In this document: one piece after another, positions 16,654-24,867 of the stretch
How the letters are laid out: every line of letters starts with the position of its first letter
How positions within the stretch are numbered: position 1 is the first letter of the stretch
Assembly (NCBI GenBank): GCA_938003745.1
Contig: CALKXS010000065.1
Location: 1 to 39,730, forward strand
Direction: 5' to 3'
DNA: 39,730 nt
Source of the DNA: an uncultured Algibacter sp.
GTDB taxonomy: Bacteria; Bacteroidota; Bacteroidia; Flavobacteriales; Flavobacteriaceae
Program-made: the position numbers and the translations under genes
Notes under the pieces: model-generated
Told to the model about the DNA's origin: nothing
Databases searched by the model: none
What the model saw: the letters and a program-made list of their open reading frames with translations, nothing else

Positions 16654-17589
16654 ATGAAAAAAATAATCAAAACGGAACTTACATTCTGGTCTATAATCGG
16701 GGTTTTCGTATTAATAAGTTCATGTCAAAATAAAGTAGAAGATAAGCGTCTTGCTATTAATAATGAACCAATTCATACTATTGAAAAAACAGAAAGTTTA
16801 ACTCCAGAATTTAATAACTATTGGTATAAAGGTGAAGCTGAAATTTCATCTTACCAATTAGAACAAGCGAGATATGGAGAAATAAGACAAGGTAAAGCTG
16901 TATTGATTTATGTTACTGAAGACTTCCTACCCAACAAACAAGTAAAAGCAGATGGTCAATCACCTAAAAACATTCCTGTTTTAAAACTAAATACAACCAA
17001 AAAATTTAATACTGGTGTTTATCCGTATTCCATAATGCAAAGTACCTTTTATCCTGTTTCAAATAACAAACACGCAATAAAGGTAACAAGTTCTATGCAA
17101 GAATGGTGCGGTCATGTTTATAGTCAACTCAACAACCGTAAACAATTTGAAATAGAATCCTATTCTTATTTTGAAAGCGAAGGTGATCAAAGTTTCAAAC
17201 TAGATAAAAATATTTTAGAAAACGAATTATGGACAAAACTTAGAATCAATCCCAAATCATTACCAACAGGAAATATTGAAATTATTCCTTCTTTTGAATA
17301 TTTAAGGTTACATCACAAAACATTAAAACCTTACCAAGCAAAAGCAATCTTAACACCTGACAAATATACTATTACATACCCTGAATTAAACAGAACATTA
17401 AATATTCATTTTAACACAAAATTCCCTTATGATATTTTGAGTTGGGAAGAATCTTTTAAAAGTGGTTTTGGATCTAACGCAAAAGTAATGAATACTAAAG
17501 CTACAAAACTAAAAACGATAAAATCTTCTTATTGGAACAAAAATCACAATAAAGATGAAGTACTAAGAAAAACACTTCAATTAGATTAG
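16654..17589 (+). CDS. lipoprotein of unknown function
   Basis: About 311 residues. The track starts at 16633, but the ATG at 16654 gives a proper lipoprotein signal (MKKIIKTEL..., hydrophobic VFVLISSC), so I use that; Cys is about residue 24. The mature part is rich in beta-type segments (NNYWYKGEAEISSYQLEQAR, VYPYSIMQSTFYPVS, WCGHVYSQLN, SLPTGNIEIIPSFEYLRLHH). Similar Flavobacteriaceae proteins are often labelled 'septum formation inhibitor Maf' in databases, which I consider an error from neighbourhood because it has no Maf motifs. Real function unknown; envelope location likely. Confidence 0.75.
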   Translation: MKKIIKTELTFWSIIGVFVLISSCQNKVEDKRLAINNEPIHTIEKTESLTPEFNNYWYKGEAEISSYQLEQARYGEIRQGKAVLIYVTEDFLPNKQVKADGQSPKNIPVLKLNTTKKFNTGVYPYSIMQSTFYPVSNNKHAIKVTSSMQEWCGHVYSQLNNRKQFEIESYSYFESEGDQSFKLDKNILENELWTKLRINPKSLPTGNIEIIPSFEYLRLHHKTLKPYQAKAILTPDKYTITYPELNRTLNIHFNTKFPYDILSWEESFKSGFGSNAKVMNTKATKLKTIKSSYWNKNHNKDEVLRKTLQLD

Positions 17590-17596
17590 TTCTTTT

Positions 17597-17604
17597 TATC
17601 TTTG
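17597..17604 (+). promoter_or_regulatory. -7 element upstream of mscS-like gene
   Basis: TATCTTTG matches TAnnTTTG, 24 nt upstream of the ATG at 17629. The -33 region offers only CTTC at the right distance, so this is a moderate call. It lies just after the stop of the lipoprotein gene. Confidence 0.45.
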
Positions 17605-17628
17605 TTATAGATTTAACAAGAATATTTT

Positions 17629-18150
17629 ATGTCAGATTTTTTTTCTACACACCAAAATGAAATTATAAATTCCTCAATTGTATTTGGTGTTTTTTTCATT
17701 CTAAAATTAATAACACAACTCGTTATTAAAGCTATTGGTAAATCGAAAAAAATCCTTATTGGACGCGCAAAATTAGTTGCACGATATTTTACTATGACTC
17801 TTTTATTTATAGCCTTACTAATAATAGGCTTTATTTTTGGAGTCAAATTAGAAGATATCGTTGTTTTATTTTCATCTGTTTTTGCTATTCTTGGTATTAC
17901 TTTATTTGCTAGTTGGTCTATATTAAGTAACGTAACTTCCGGAATTATTATGTTTTTCTCTTTTCCATATAAAATTGGAGATAAAATTAGAATACACGAT
18001 AAAGATCTTGAAATAGTAGCCATTATTGAGGATATTAAATCCTATCAAGTTCACCTAAGACTAGACAATGGAGATTTAATGACTTACCCAAATAGTATGC
18101 TACTTCAAAAAGCGGTAACACTAGTACAAAAAGACGCCTTTGACAAGTAG
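17629..18150 (+). CDS. small MscS-family mechanosensitive channel
   Basis: Inner-membrane protein of 173 residues. Helices at about 14-36, 52-72 and 78-100 end in the TM3-like pore segment LGITLFASWSILSNVTSGIIMF, and the beta domain begins with FPYKIGDKIRIHDKDLEIV and DNGDLMTYPNSMLLQ. These are the MscS family signature around the pore and the vestibule beta domain. The long alpha/beta C-terminal cage of E. coli MscS is missing, which is usual for the short Bacteroidota members. Likely role is release of small solutes on osmotic downshift. A terminator follows. Confidence 0.88.
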   Translation: MSDFFSTHQNEIINSSIVFGVFFILKLITQLVIKAIGKSKKILIGRAKLVARYFTMTLLFIALLIIGFIFGVKLEDIVVLFSSVFAILGITLFASWSILSNVTSGIIMFFSFPYKIGDKIRIHDKDLEIVAIIEDIKSYQVHLRLDNGDLMTYPNSMLLQKAVTLVQKDAFDK

Positions 18151-18187
18151 AATGTTAAAACGTTAAGTAATAAGTTAAAGAAAGATT

Positions 18188-18216
18188 AAAACGGGTTTCT
18201 CTGCCTGTTTTCTTTT
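18188..18216 (+). terminator. terminator after mscS-like gene
   Basis: Stem aaaacggg/cctgtttt (8 bp with one G-U, 8-nt loop) followed by a T-rich run (cttttct). It separates the MscS gene from the PIG-L promoter immediately downstream. Confidence 0.55.
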
Positions 18217-18217
18217 C

Positions 18218-18243
18218 TATATTTGGTTTTTAGCAAACCAAAT
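18218..18243 (+). promoter_or_regulatory. -7 element overlapped by an inverted repeat before the PIG-L gene
   Basis: TATATTTG (18218-18225) fits the Bacteroidota -7 consensus. A perfect 9-bp inverted repeat ATTTGGTTT-N5-AAACCAAAT (18221-18243) begins inside it and ends 5 nt before the ATG at 18249. It could be an operator for a dimeric regulator or a hairpin occluding the start codon. Confidence 0.5.
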
Positions 18244-18248
18244 ACCTT

Positions 18249-20771
18249 ATGCAAAAACAATTACTTGTTGTTATTTTATCGTTATTTATATGCGTTTCTA
18301 GTCAAGCGCAGCAACCAAAAACACCTTCATCTTCCCAAATTTTTGAATCTATTGAAAAGCTTAACTTTTTAGGCTCTGTATTATATGTTGCAGCACATCC
18401 AGATGATGAAAACACCCGATTAATTTCATACATGGCCAACAAGGTAAAGGCACGAACCGCATATTTATCATTAACACGTGGAGATGGCGGTCAAAACCTA
18501 ATAGGCCCAGAAATTAGAGAACTTTTAGGAGTCATTAGAACTCAAGAATTATTAGCCGCTCGTAGAGTTGACGGGGGTGAACAATTATTTTCTAGAGCTA
18601 ATGATTTTGGGTATTCTAAACACCCTGATGAAACTTTAGATATTTGGGATAAAGACGAAGTACTTAGCGATGTCGTTTTAGCAATTAGAAAATTTAAACC
18701 AGACGTTATTATAAATAGATTTGATCATAGAACACCAGGTACTACACATGGTCACCACACAACTTCAGCCATGTTAAGCGTAGAAGCTTTTGATTTAGCA
18801 AACGATAATTCTGCATACCCAGAACAACTAAAAAAAACGTCTTTATGGCAACCCAAACGTGTGTTTTTTAACACCAACAGTTGGTTTTATAAAAGTCAAA
18901 AAGATTTTGATAATGCAGATAAATCTAATATGCTAAGTTTTGATATTGGTGTATACTATCCTTTAAAAGGATTATCAAATAACGAATTAGCTTCTTTAGC
19001 CAGCAGTCAACACTTATGCCAAGGTTTTGGACGTCTATCACAACGGGGTAATCAAAAAGAATATATAGAATTTTTAAAAGGAGATCCCATAACTAATAAC
19101 AAAGATCTTTTTGAAGGCATTGACACCTCATGGAATCGTATGGAAGACGGAAAAGCTATTGGAAATATTTTAAATAATATTGAAGAAAATTTCAATTTTA
19201 AAAACCCTTCTTCTCATATAAATGATTTATTAGAAGCATACAAACTACTTCAAAAAGTAGAAAATAAGCACTGGAAAGTTCAAAAAACTAAAGAATTGAA
19301 AGCCATCATAGAAATGTGTATGGGCTTATATTTAGAAGTTTCAGCAACAACTAATTGGGCAACACAAAATGAAACTATTAAATTAAACATTGAAGTTCTA
19401 AACAGAAGTAATACATCAATTCTACTAGAAAGCATTAATAACACCGATGATTTAAAAATATCCAAAAACTTAGAACTTAAAGACAATAGAAAATTTGCTT
19501 TTAAAGAAGACTTAAAAGTTAACAACAATCAAAAACCTACAACACCTTATTGGCTTGCCGAAAAAGGAACTTTAGGCATGTATAAAGCCGATAAAAATTT
19601 AATTGGATTACCAGAAACTCCAAGAACACTATTTATAGATTTTAACTTGGTAATTAACAAAACACCTATAACCATAACAAAACCTGTAATACAACGCTTT
19701 GCAAAACCAGATAAAGGCGAGTTATATCGTCCGTTTGAGATTATTCCAGAAGTTTCTGCTAAAATTGCTGAAAAAGTAATCATTTTTGAAAACGATAAAC
19801 AACGAGACGTTAATGTTATTGTTAAGGCTGGACGAAACAATTTAGAAGGTTACGCCGAAATTTGCTATCCAAAAGACTGGACTGTATACCCAACTAAGCA
19901 AAAAATAGATATTAAAAATAAAGGAGAAGAGCAAACGCTTGTTTTTACTATAATTCCTCCAAAAAACCAAAATGAAGGCTTTGTAGGTCCAATTATAACT
20001 ATTGGAGATAAAAAATATTCAAAAGAATTAATAGAAATTGAATACGATCATATTCCTTTTCAAACCGTACTACTTCCAAGCGAGACTAAAGTAGTTCGTT
20101 TAGATATTCAAAAACGCGGAGAAAACATTGCTTACATTCAAGGTGCTGGTGATGTTGTTCCTCAAAGTTTACAACAAATAGGTTATAATGTTAGAATTAT
20201 AGCTCCAGATGAAATAAACGCAGAAACCTTAAGTAGGTTTGATGCTGTGGTTGTTGGTGTTAGAGCATACAATACCGTTGATGATTTAAAATTTAAGCAA
20301 CAACAATTATTTGATTTTGTTGCCCAAGGCGGAAACATGATTGTACAATACAATACCAGTTATCGCTTAAAAGTTGATAAAATTGCTCCATATGAATTAA
20401 AGCTTTCTAGAGATCGTGTTACTGATGAGCATGCAGAAGTTAAAATATTAAACGCAGATCATCCTATTTTAAATTTCCCTAATAAAATCACTCAAAATGA
20501 TTTTAAAGATTGGACTCAAGAACGTGGTTTATATTTTCCAAAAACATGGGGAAAAGAATTCACCCCTATTCTATCTATGCATGATAAAAATGAATCTCCA
20601 AAAAAAGGAAGTTTATTAGTCGCAAAACACGGAAAAGGGCATTACATATACACGGGATTAAGCTTCTTTAGAGAATTTCCAGCGGGAGTTTCTGGAGCTT
20701 ATCGCTTATTTGCTAATATGCTATCTATAGGTGAAAATGATATTAAAACAGAAAAACCTATAAAAAATTAA
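18249..20771 (+). CDS. exported PIG-L/LmbE-family deacetylase with C-terminal amidotransferase-like domain
   Basis: 840 residues with a Sec signal peptide (LLVVILSLFICVSSQAQ). The N-terminal zinc deacetylase domain (about 35-280) shows YVAAHPDDENTRLI (48-61), SLTRGDGGQNLIGPE and the third ligand HGHHTTSAM. Middle beta-sandwich-type domains (about 340-610) follow, and the C-terminal 200 residues (PQSLQQIGYNVRIIAPDEIN, DAVVVGVRAYNTVDDL, GGNMIVQYNTSY, GKGHYIYTGLSFFREFPAG) resemble a class I glutamine amidotransferase/ThuA fold. It is probably periplasmic or on the surface and removes N-acyl groups from amino-sugar conjugates; substrate unproven. It heads an operon with a membrane peptide and a sodium symporter, suggesting uptake of the product. 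Confidence 0.88.
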   Translation: MQKQLLVVILSLFICVSSQAQQPKTPSSSQIFESIEKLNFLGSVLYVAAHPDDENTRLISYMANKVKARTAYLSLTRGDGGQNLIGPEIRELLGVIRTQELLAARRVDGGEQLFSRANDFGYSKHPDETLDIWDKDEVLSDVVLAIRKFKPDVIINRFDHRTPGTTHGHHTTSAMLSVEAFDLANDNSAYPEQLKKTSLWQPKRVFFNTNSWFYKSQKDFDNADKSNMLSFDIGVYYPLKGLSNNELASLASSQHLCQGFGRLSQRGNQKEYIEFLKGDPITNNKDLFEGIDTSWNRMEDGKAIGNILNNIEENFNFKNPSSHINDLLEAYKLLQKVENKHWKVQKTKELKAIIEMCMGLYLEVSATTNWATQNETIKLNIEVLNRSNTSILLESINNTDDLKISKNLELKDNRKFAFKEDLKVNNNQKPTTPYWLAEKGTLGMYKADKNLIGLPETPRTLFIDFNLVINKTPITITKPVIQRFAKPDKGELYRPFEIIPEVSAKIAEKVIIFENDKQRDVNVIVKAGRNNLEGYAEICYPKDWTVYPTKQKIDIKNKGEEQTLVFTIIPPKNQNEGFVGPIITIGDKKYSKELIEIEYDHIPFQTVLLPSETKVVRLDIQKRGENIAYIQGAGDVVPQSLQQIGYNVRIIAPDEINAETLSRFDAVVVGVRAYNTVDDLKFKQQQLFDFVAQGGNMIVQYNTSYRLKVDKIAPYELKLSRDRVTDEHAEVKILNADHPILNFPNKITQNDFKDWTQERGLYFPKTWGKEFTPILSMHDKNESPKKGSLLVAKHGKGHYIYTGLSFFREFPAGVSGAYRLFANMLSIGENDIKTEKPIKN

Positions 20772-20814
20772 AGGTTCTAAATTCAAACCTTCATCAATCA
20801 AATCAAAAGAACAA

Positions 20815-20934
20815 ATGGAAGAATCTAACCAACCAAATAAAGAAAAATACAAATGGAACGCTATGTACACCATTGTATTAATTACAAATATCATCTATTT
20901 CGTTGCTTTTTATTTTATAACCAAAGCCTTTTAA
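20815..20934 (+). CDS. 39-aa single-pass membrane peptide upstream of symporter
   Basis: Too short for the track, which reports a shadow frame instead. ATG...TAA encodes MEESNQPNKEKYKWNAMYTI..., a charged N terminus and one hydrophobic helix (about 18-36, ending FYFITKAF). It lies 43 nt after the deacetylase gene and 3 nt before the symporter start, so it is almost certainly co-translated with the latter. By position and topology it may be a small auxiliary subunit of the SSS transporter, comparable in principle to the small partner proteins seen beside other SSS carriers. No family recognised with certainty. Confidence 0.7.
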   Translation: MEESNQPNKEKYKWNAMYTIVLITNIIYFVAFYFITKAF

Positions 20935-20937
20935 AAC

Positions 20938-22650
20938 ATGCAAACTTTAGAATGGATAGATTGGACGGTTTTAGCTATAACCCTATTAACTATTGTTGGT
21001 TACGGTACTTGGCAAACACGAGGAAGCAAAAATGTAAAAGATTACCTAAAAGGTGGTAGCAATTCTAAATGGTGGACTATTGGTTTATCTGTTATGGCAA
21101 CACAAGCCAGTGCGATTACTTTTTTATCTACACCAGGACAAGCTTTTAATGACGGCATGGGCTTTGTTCAATTTTATTTTGGTATTCCTATTGCTATGAT
21201 TGTTATATGTATGGTGTTTATTCCACTATATCATCGTTTAAAAGTATATACAGCTTATGAATTTCTAGAAAATAGATTCGATCTTAAAACAAGAACATTA
21301 ACCGCAATACTGTTTTTAATTCAAAGAGGGTTAGCTGCGGGCATTACAATTTTTGCACCAGCTATTATTTTATCCGTTGTACTGGGTTGGGACTTATTGC
21401 TCTTAAATATTTTTATTGGGGTTTTAGTGATTATTTATACCGTTTCTGGAGGTACACGCGCAGTAAACGTTACCCAAAAACATCAAATGGTTGTTATTTT
21501 TATAGGTATGTTAATTGCTTTCTTTTTAATTGTAGATCAGCTACCTCAAGACATCACATTTTCTAACGCACTAGACATTGCTGGAGCAAATGGTAAAATG
21601 GAAATATTAGATTTCTCTTTCGACCTTAATAACCGTTATACATTTTGGAGCGGTATAATTGGTGGAACTTTTTTAATGTTATCCTATTTTGGAACAGATC
21701 AAAGTCAAGTACAACGTTACTTGTCTGGTAAATCAATTAGAGAAATGCAATTAGGTTTAATATTTAACGGAATACTAAAGGTGCCTATGCAATTCTTTAT
21801 TTTGTTTGTTGGGGTTATGGTTTTTATTTTTTACCAATTTAATCAAACTCCTGTTAACTTTAATCCAACTGCTATTGAAGCTGTTTTAAATTCTAAATAT
21901 GTCAAGGAATATAAATCACTACAAAAGCAACAAGAAACACTCTTTATTGAAAAGCAACGATTAATAAAATCGTTTATTGATTCAAACTCACCAGAAACAA
22001 CAGAACAAATAGCGTTATCAAATAATGCAAATGATGCTATAAGAGCTAAGGCTAGAGATTTAATTAACAAAGTAGCAAAAGAGCAAGATATAAAAGTAGA
22101 AAGTAATGATAAAGATTATGTATTTATTCATTTTATACTAAACAACCTACCAAGAGGTTTAATTGGGTTATTATTAGCTGCTATTTTAAGTGCAGCTATG
22201 TCTAGTACAGCGAGTGAATTAAATGCTTTAGGATCAACAACAACAATAGATTTATACAAGCGAAACGCTAGCGAAAAAACTGAAGATGAAATGGTAAAGG
22301 CATCAAGATTGTTCACATTTGCTTGGGGAATTATTGCCATTGGTGTAGCTTGTGTTGCCAATCTTGCAGAAAATCTTATTCAGCTCGTAAATATTATTGG
22401 TTCTATATTCTACGGTAATGTACTAGGTATATTTTTATTGGCCTTTTTCTTTAAACACGTAAAAGGAAATGCTGTGTTTCATGCAGCACTTATAACCCAA
22501 GTTCTTGTCATTGCTCTTTTTCTATTAAATGAGTATGAAATAATAAACCTTCCTTTTTTATGGTTAAACTTTGTAGGTTGTGCTATAGTAATCTTTATCG
22601 CATTAATTCTACAAACATTCCTTAAAAATGACAAAATAATTACAACCTAA
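20938..22650 (+). CDS. sodium:solute symporter (SSS family)
   Basis: Inner-membrane secondary carrier of 570 residues with about 13 helices. SSS hallmarks visible: N-terminal TWQTRGSKNVKDYLKGG and WWTIGLSVMATQASAITFLS (about 45-64), FYFGIPIAMIVICMVFIP, YTAYEFLENRFDLKTRTL, YTVSGGTRAVNVTQKHQMVV (the SSS signature, about 167), FGTDQSQVQRYLSGKS, and the late sodium-site region LSAAMSSTASELNALGSTT (about 418). A charged cytoplasmic loop at about 325-395 (KQQETLFIEKQR...) is longer than in simple members. Likely Na+-coupled uptake of a sugar, sialic acid or related product liberated by the upstream deacetylase; substrate is inference. Confidence 0.9.
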   Translation: MQTLEWIDWTVLAITLLTIVGYGTWQTRGSKNVKDYLKGGSNSKWWTIGLSVMATQASAITFLSTPGQAFNDGMGFVQFYFGIPIAMIVICMVFIPLYHRLKVYTAYEFLENRFDLKTRTLTAILFLIQRGLAAGITIFAPAIILSVVLGWDLLLLNIFIGVLVIIYTVSGGTRAVNVTQKHQMVVIFIGMLIAFFLIVDQLPQDITFSNALDIAGANGKMEILDFSFDLNNRYTFWSGIIGGTFLMLSYFGTDQSQVQRYLSGKSIREMQLGLIFNGILKVPMQFFILFVGVMVFIFYQFNQTPVNFNPTAIEAVLNSKYVKEYKSLQKQQETLFIEKQRLIKSFIDSNSPETTEQIALSNNANDAIRAKARDLINKVAKEQDIKVESNDKDYVFIHFILNNLPRGLIGLLLAAILSAAMSSTASELNALGSTTTIDLYKRNASEKTEDEMVKASRLFTFAWGIIAIGVACVANLAENLIQLVNIIGSIFYGNVLGIFLLAFFFKHVKGNAVFHAALITQVLVIALFLLNEYEIINLPFLWLNFVGCAIVIFIALILQTFLKNDKIITT

Positions 22651-22651
22651 A

Positions 22652-23614
22652 ACTATAAAATAGGGTATTATTAGGCTTGGAAACATAGCTCATAAATTTG
22701 CTCAAGATTTATTAACTATTGATAATACAGAGTTATATGCCGTAGCATCAAGATCTCAAGAAAAGACCAATGATTTTGCATTAAAATACAAAGCAGTCAA
22801 AGGCTATAATAGTTATGAAGCATTATCTAAAGATTCAAATATAGATGCCGTTTATATAGCAACACCACATGCGCTTCATAAAGAAAACACCATATTGTGT
22901 TTAGAAAATGAAATAGCTGTTTTATGTGAAAAACCGTTTGCTATAGATGCAGGAGAAGTCAATGAAATGATTGCTAAAGCGAAAGAAAAAAACATACTTC
23001 TTATGGAAGCGCTTTGGACTTACTTTTTACCTCACTATCAATTTGTTTTAAATACCGTAAAAGATAAAACCTATGGTAAGGTTCTAAAACTAGAAGCTGA
23101 TTTTGGTTTTTACCGTGCTTTTGATAATTCATCAAGATTATTTAATAAAACTCTTGGAGGCGGTAGTCTTTTAGATATTGGTATCTACCCCATTTTCGCA
23201 GCTTTATCTACTTTAGGCATTCCTAATAGTATTAATGCAAAAGCAACTAAATTTAAAAATGGTGTTGACTCTTCATGTTGTATAACTTTCAATTATAAAA
23301 ACGACGTTACCGCTATTTTAAAAAGCACACTACTAGAAGACACTCCAACTCACGCTATATTTCATTGCGAAAAAGGGATAATAAAGATTAATACTCAGTT
23401 TCACGCACCTTCAAACGTTACTATTACATCAAATGGAAAAGAAGAAACTATCAGTTTTCCCAATGACGCCATTGGTTACAAATACGAGACGCTTCATTTT
23501 AACGATTTAATACGTCAAGAAAAAAAAGAAAGTAACATTATGAGTTTTGAATTTAGTAAACAACTTATAAAGACTTTAGATGATGTTAAATCACTTATAA
23601 AACTTCAATATTAA
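22652..23614 (+). pseudogene. Gfo/Idh/MocA oxidoreductase with destroyed 5' end
   Basis: The body is intact (EKPF at about residue 90, MEALWTYFLPHYQFV, GGSLLDIGIYPIFA, ...) and matches the dihydrodiol dehydrogenase-like branch of Gfo/Idh/MocA NAD(P)-dependent oxidoreductases. The track begins at the internal ATG 22895, which would delete the dinucleotide-binding domain. The same frame extends upstream as GIIRLGNIAHKFAQDLLT..., the start of the Rossmann fold. It has TAG where Trp is expected (22661-22663), Arg replacing a glycine of GxGxxA, and no ATG. At least three lesions cluster at the 5' end, so it is probably non-functional. It would have been the last gene of the deacetylase/symporter operon. 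Confidence 0.78.
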
Positions 23615-23620
23615 ATATAA

Positions 23621-23653
23621 AAAGACGCAACCTACTTATAGATTGCGTTTTTA
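23621..23653. terminator. bidirectional terminator between convergent genes
   Basis: Hairpin ACGCAA...TTGCGT flanked by A-run and T-run (aaaaagacgcaa ... attgcgttttta) between the oxidoreductase remnant and the DUF2911 gene. The stem is short, but flanking A/T tracts suit both strands. Confidence 0.55.
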
Positions 23654-23680
23654 CATATTTTAAAATAGAAGAAAGTTAAA

Positions 23681-24532
23681 TTACTTAGCTCCCCATTCTT
23701 TTAAAGACTCTTTATTTAATTTAATATGATGAGCATTTTCAGCTTTTTCGGCAGCAGCCAAAGATTTTTTAGCTGCAGCAATTGCTCCTTTTTTATCACC
23801 AGCTTTAGCATGAATTAAAGATTGTTGTCTTAAAACCCAGAAAGGTGTTTTATCTCCAGACATAGCAATAGTTTTACCAATCCATTCTTTAGCTTTTTCA
23901 ATATCCTTACCTTCCTGCAAGTAATAAACAGCAGCCGCATAATAATCATTACCACTTGGTCCATCCAATACTTTTTCAATATTAGCCATTACTGCCTTGT
24001 CAGTTGGTACAGCAAAAGGAACTACAACATAAGATTTCTCCCAGATAATTTCAAGGTTAGCTCTATTATTAGTAATATTATTAACATCTATAGCCAAAGT
24101 TTCAACAACAAACGGCACTTCCATTACTTCTACTTTTACAGTCGCAGCAATTTTCTTTTCATCAATCTTCTTTGGAGTTCCCCAATTATCTGCTTTCTTA
24201 TAAAAAATAACTTCCCATTCTTTAGCAGAAATTAACCTTGTAAAAATAGCATAAGTCCCTTTTTTTAATTTCTGTCCTCCAATAGTAACAGGAGTACTAA
24301 ATTTAATAGTTGTATTCTTATTTGCACCTGTTCTCCATACAGTTCCAAAAGGCTCTAAACCTCCAAATATCTTTCTTCCTTTTACACCCGGTCTAGAATA
24401 TTCAATTGTAACATCTGTTAAACCAACTTGTTGTTGCAATTTAGCTTTGGGACTAGGCTGTGGTGTTTTAATTTGCGCATTTACTGAAAAGCTTAAGGCT
24501 ATAACAGCAAAAATCGATAATACTTTTTTCAT
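23681..24532 (-). CDS. DUF2911 domain protein, exported
   Basis: 283 residues with a clear signal peptide (VLSIFAVIALSFSVNAQ). The DUF2911 domain covers about residues 30-180 with its typical segments QVGLTDVTIEYSRPGVKGRK, FGTVWRTGANKNTTIKFS, LKKGTYAIFTRL and EWEVIFYKKADNWGTP. The remaining C-terminal part (about 185-283) is helical, with Ala/Lys-rich TPR-like repeats (KAKEWIGKTIAMSGDKT, KAGDKKGAIAAAKKSLAAA). Function of the family is unknown; periplasmic location expected. Monocistronic. Confidence 0.88.
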   Translation of the reverse strand: MKKVLSIFAVIALSFSVNAQIKTPQPSPKAKLQQQVGLTDVTIEYSRPGVKGRKIFGGLEPFGTVWRTGANKNTTIKFSTPVTIGGQKLKKGTYAIFTRLISAKEWEVIFYKKADNWGTPKKIDEKKIAATVKVEVMEVPFVVETLAIDVNNITNNRANLEIIWEKSYVVVPFAVPTDKAVMANIEKVLDGPSGNDYYAAAVYYLQEGKDIEKAKEWIGKTIAMSGDKTPFWVLRQQSLIHAKAGDKKGAIAAAKKSLAAAEKAENAHHIKLNKESLKEWGAK

Positions 24533-24644
24533 TTCTTGATTATTTATTATTAAAAGACTGAGGTATAAACTTAAGTATTACAAAACCCTTTAATGTTAAC
24601 AAAAGCTTAAAATAAGACATTGTATATTTGCGCAATAGTAATTT

Positions 24645-24738
24645 GGACGTTACCCTAGGGGTTCGGCTTTCGATAGTCACCTTTTTGTCTTGCATATGTG
24701 AAACAATACAAAAAGAGCTTCTACAAATCCCTAACGCA
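24645..24738. repeat. candidate folded intergenic element (~95 bp)
   Basis: Ends in complementary blocks GACGTTACCC and CCCTAACGC, with an internal stem CTTTTTGT/ACAAAAAG (about 24681 and 24708) and a GGTTCGGCTTTCGATAG segment. GC content and order differ sharply from the AT-rich surroundings, and there is no open frame. From memory, similar 'GGGCGTTACCC..GGGTCGGGCTTTCG..CCCTAACGC' units recur between genes in several Bacteroidota genomes, which would make it a dispersed repeat; I cannot verify this here. Transcription direction unknown; it lies between the divergent DUF2911 and aquaporin genes. Confidence 0.5.
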
Positions 24739-24845
24739 TGTAATGAATCGTTTTAAAAATTAGTAAACGACCTCTAAACAAGCTCTCTAGGCGTTCATAA
24801 AGAAAAGGCATTAACATTTCGAAACAAACTTCGGAGCATTAAAAT

Positions 24846-24858
24846 CTCGATTATCGAG
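24846..24858 (+). promoter_or_regulatory. palindrome before aquaporin start
   Basis: Perfect 13-nt palindrome CTCGAT-T-ATCGAG, 9 nt upstream of the aquaporin ATG. Position suits an operator or a start-site hairpin; no partner regulator is known. Confidence 0.35.
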
Positions 24859-24867
24859 TAAAACAAA

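Noticed and set aside
15507-17589. Maf function for the 16654 lipoprotein
   Set aside because: It has a lipobox and no Maf motifs; the genuine Maf is the upstream gene at 15507.
20853-21059. 68-aa ORF
   Set aside because: Shadow frame over the 39-aa membrane peptide and the symporter start.
24645-24738. Integron attC site
   Set aside because: The ends run CGTTA...TAACG, the opposite polarity to attC (TAAC...GTTA), and there is no integrase or cassette array nearby.
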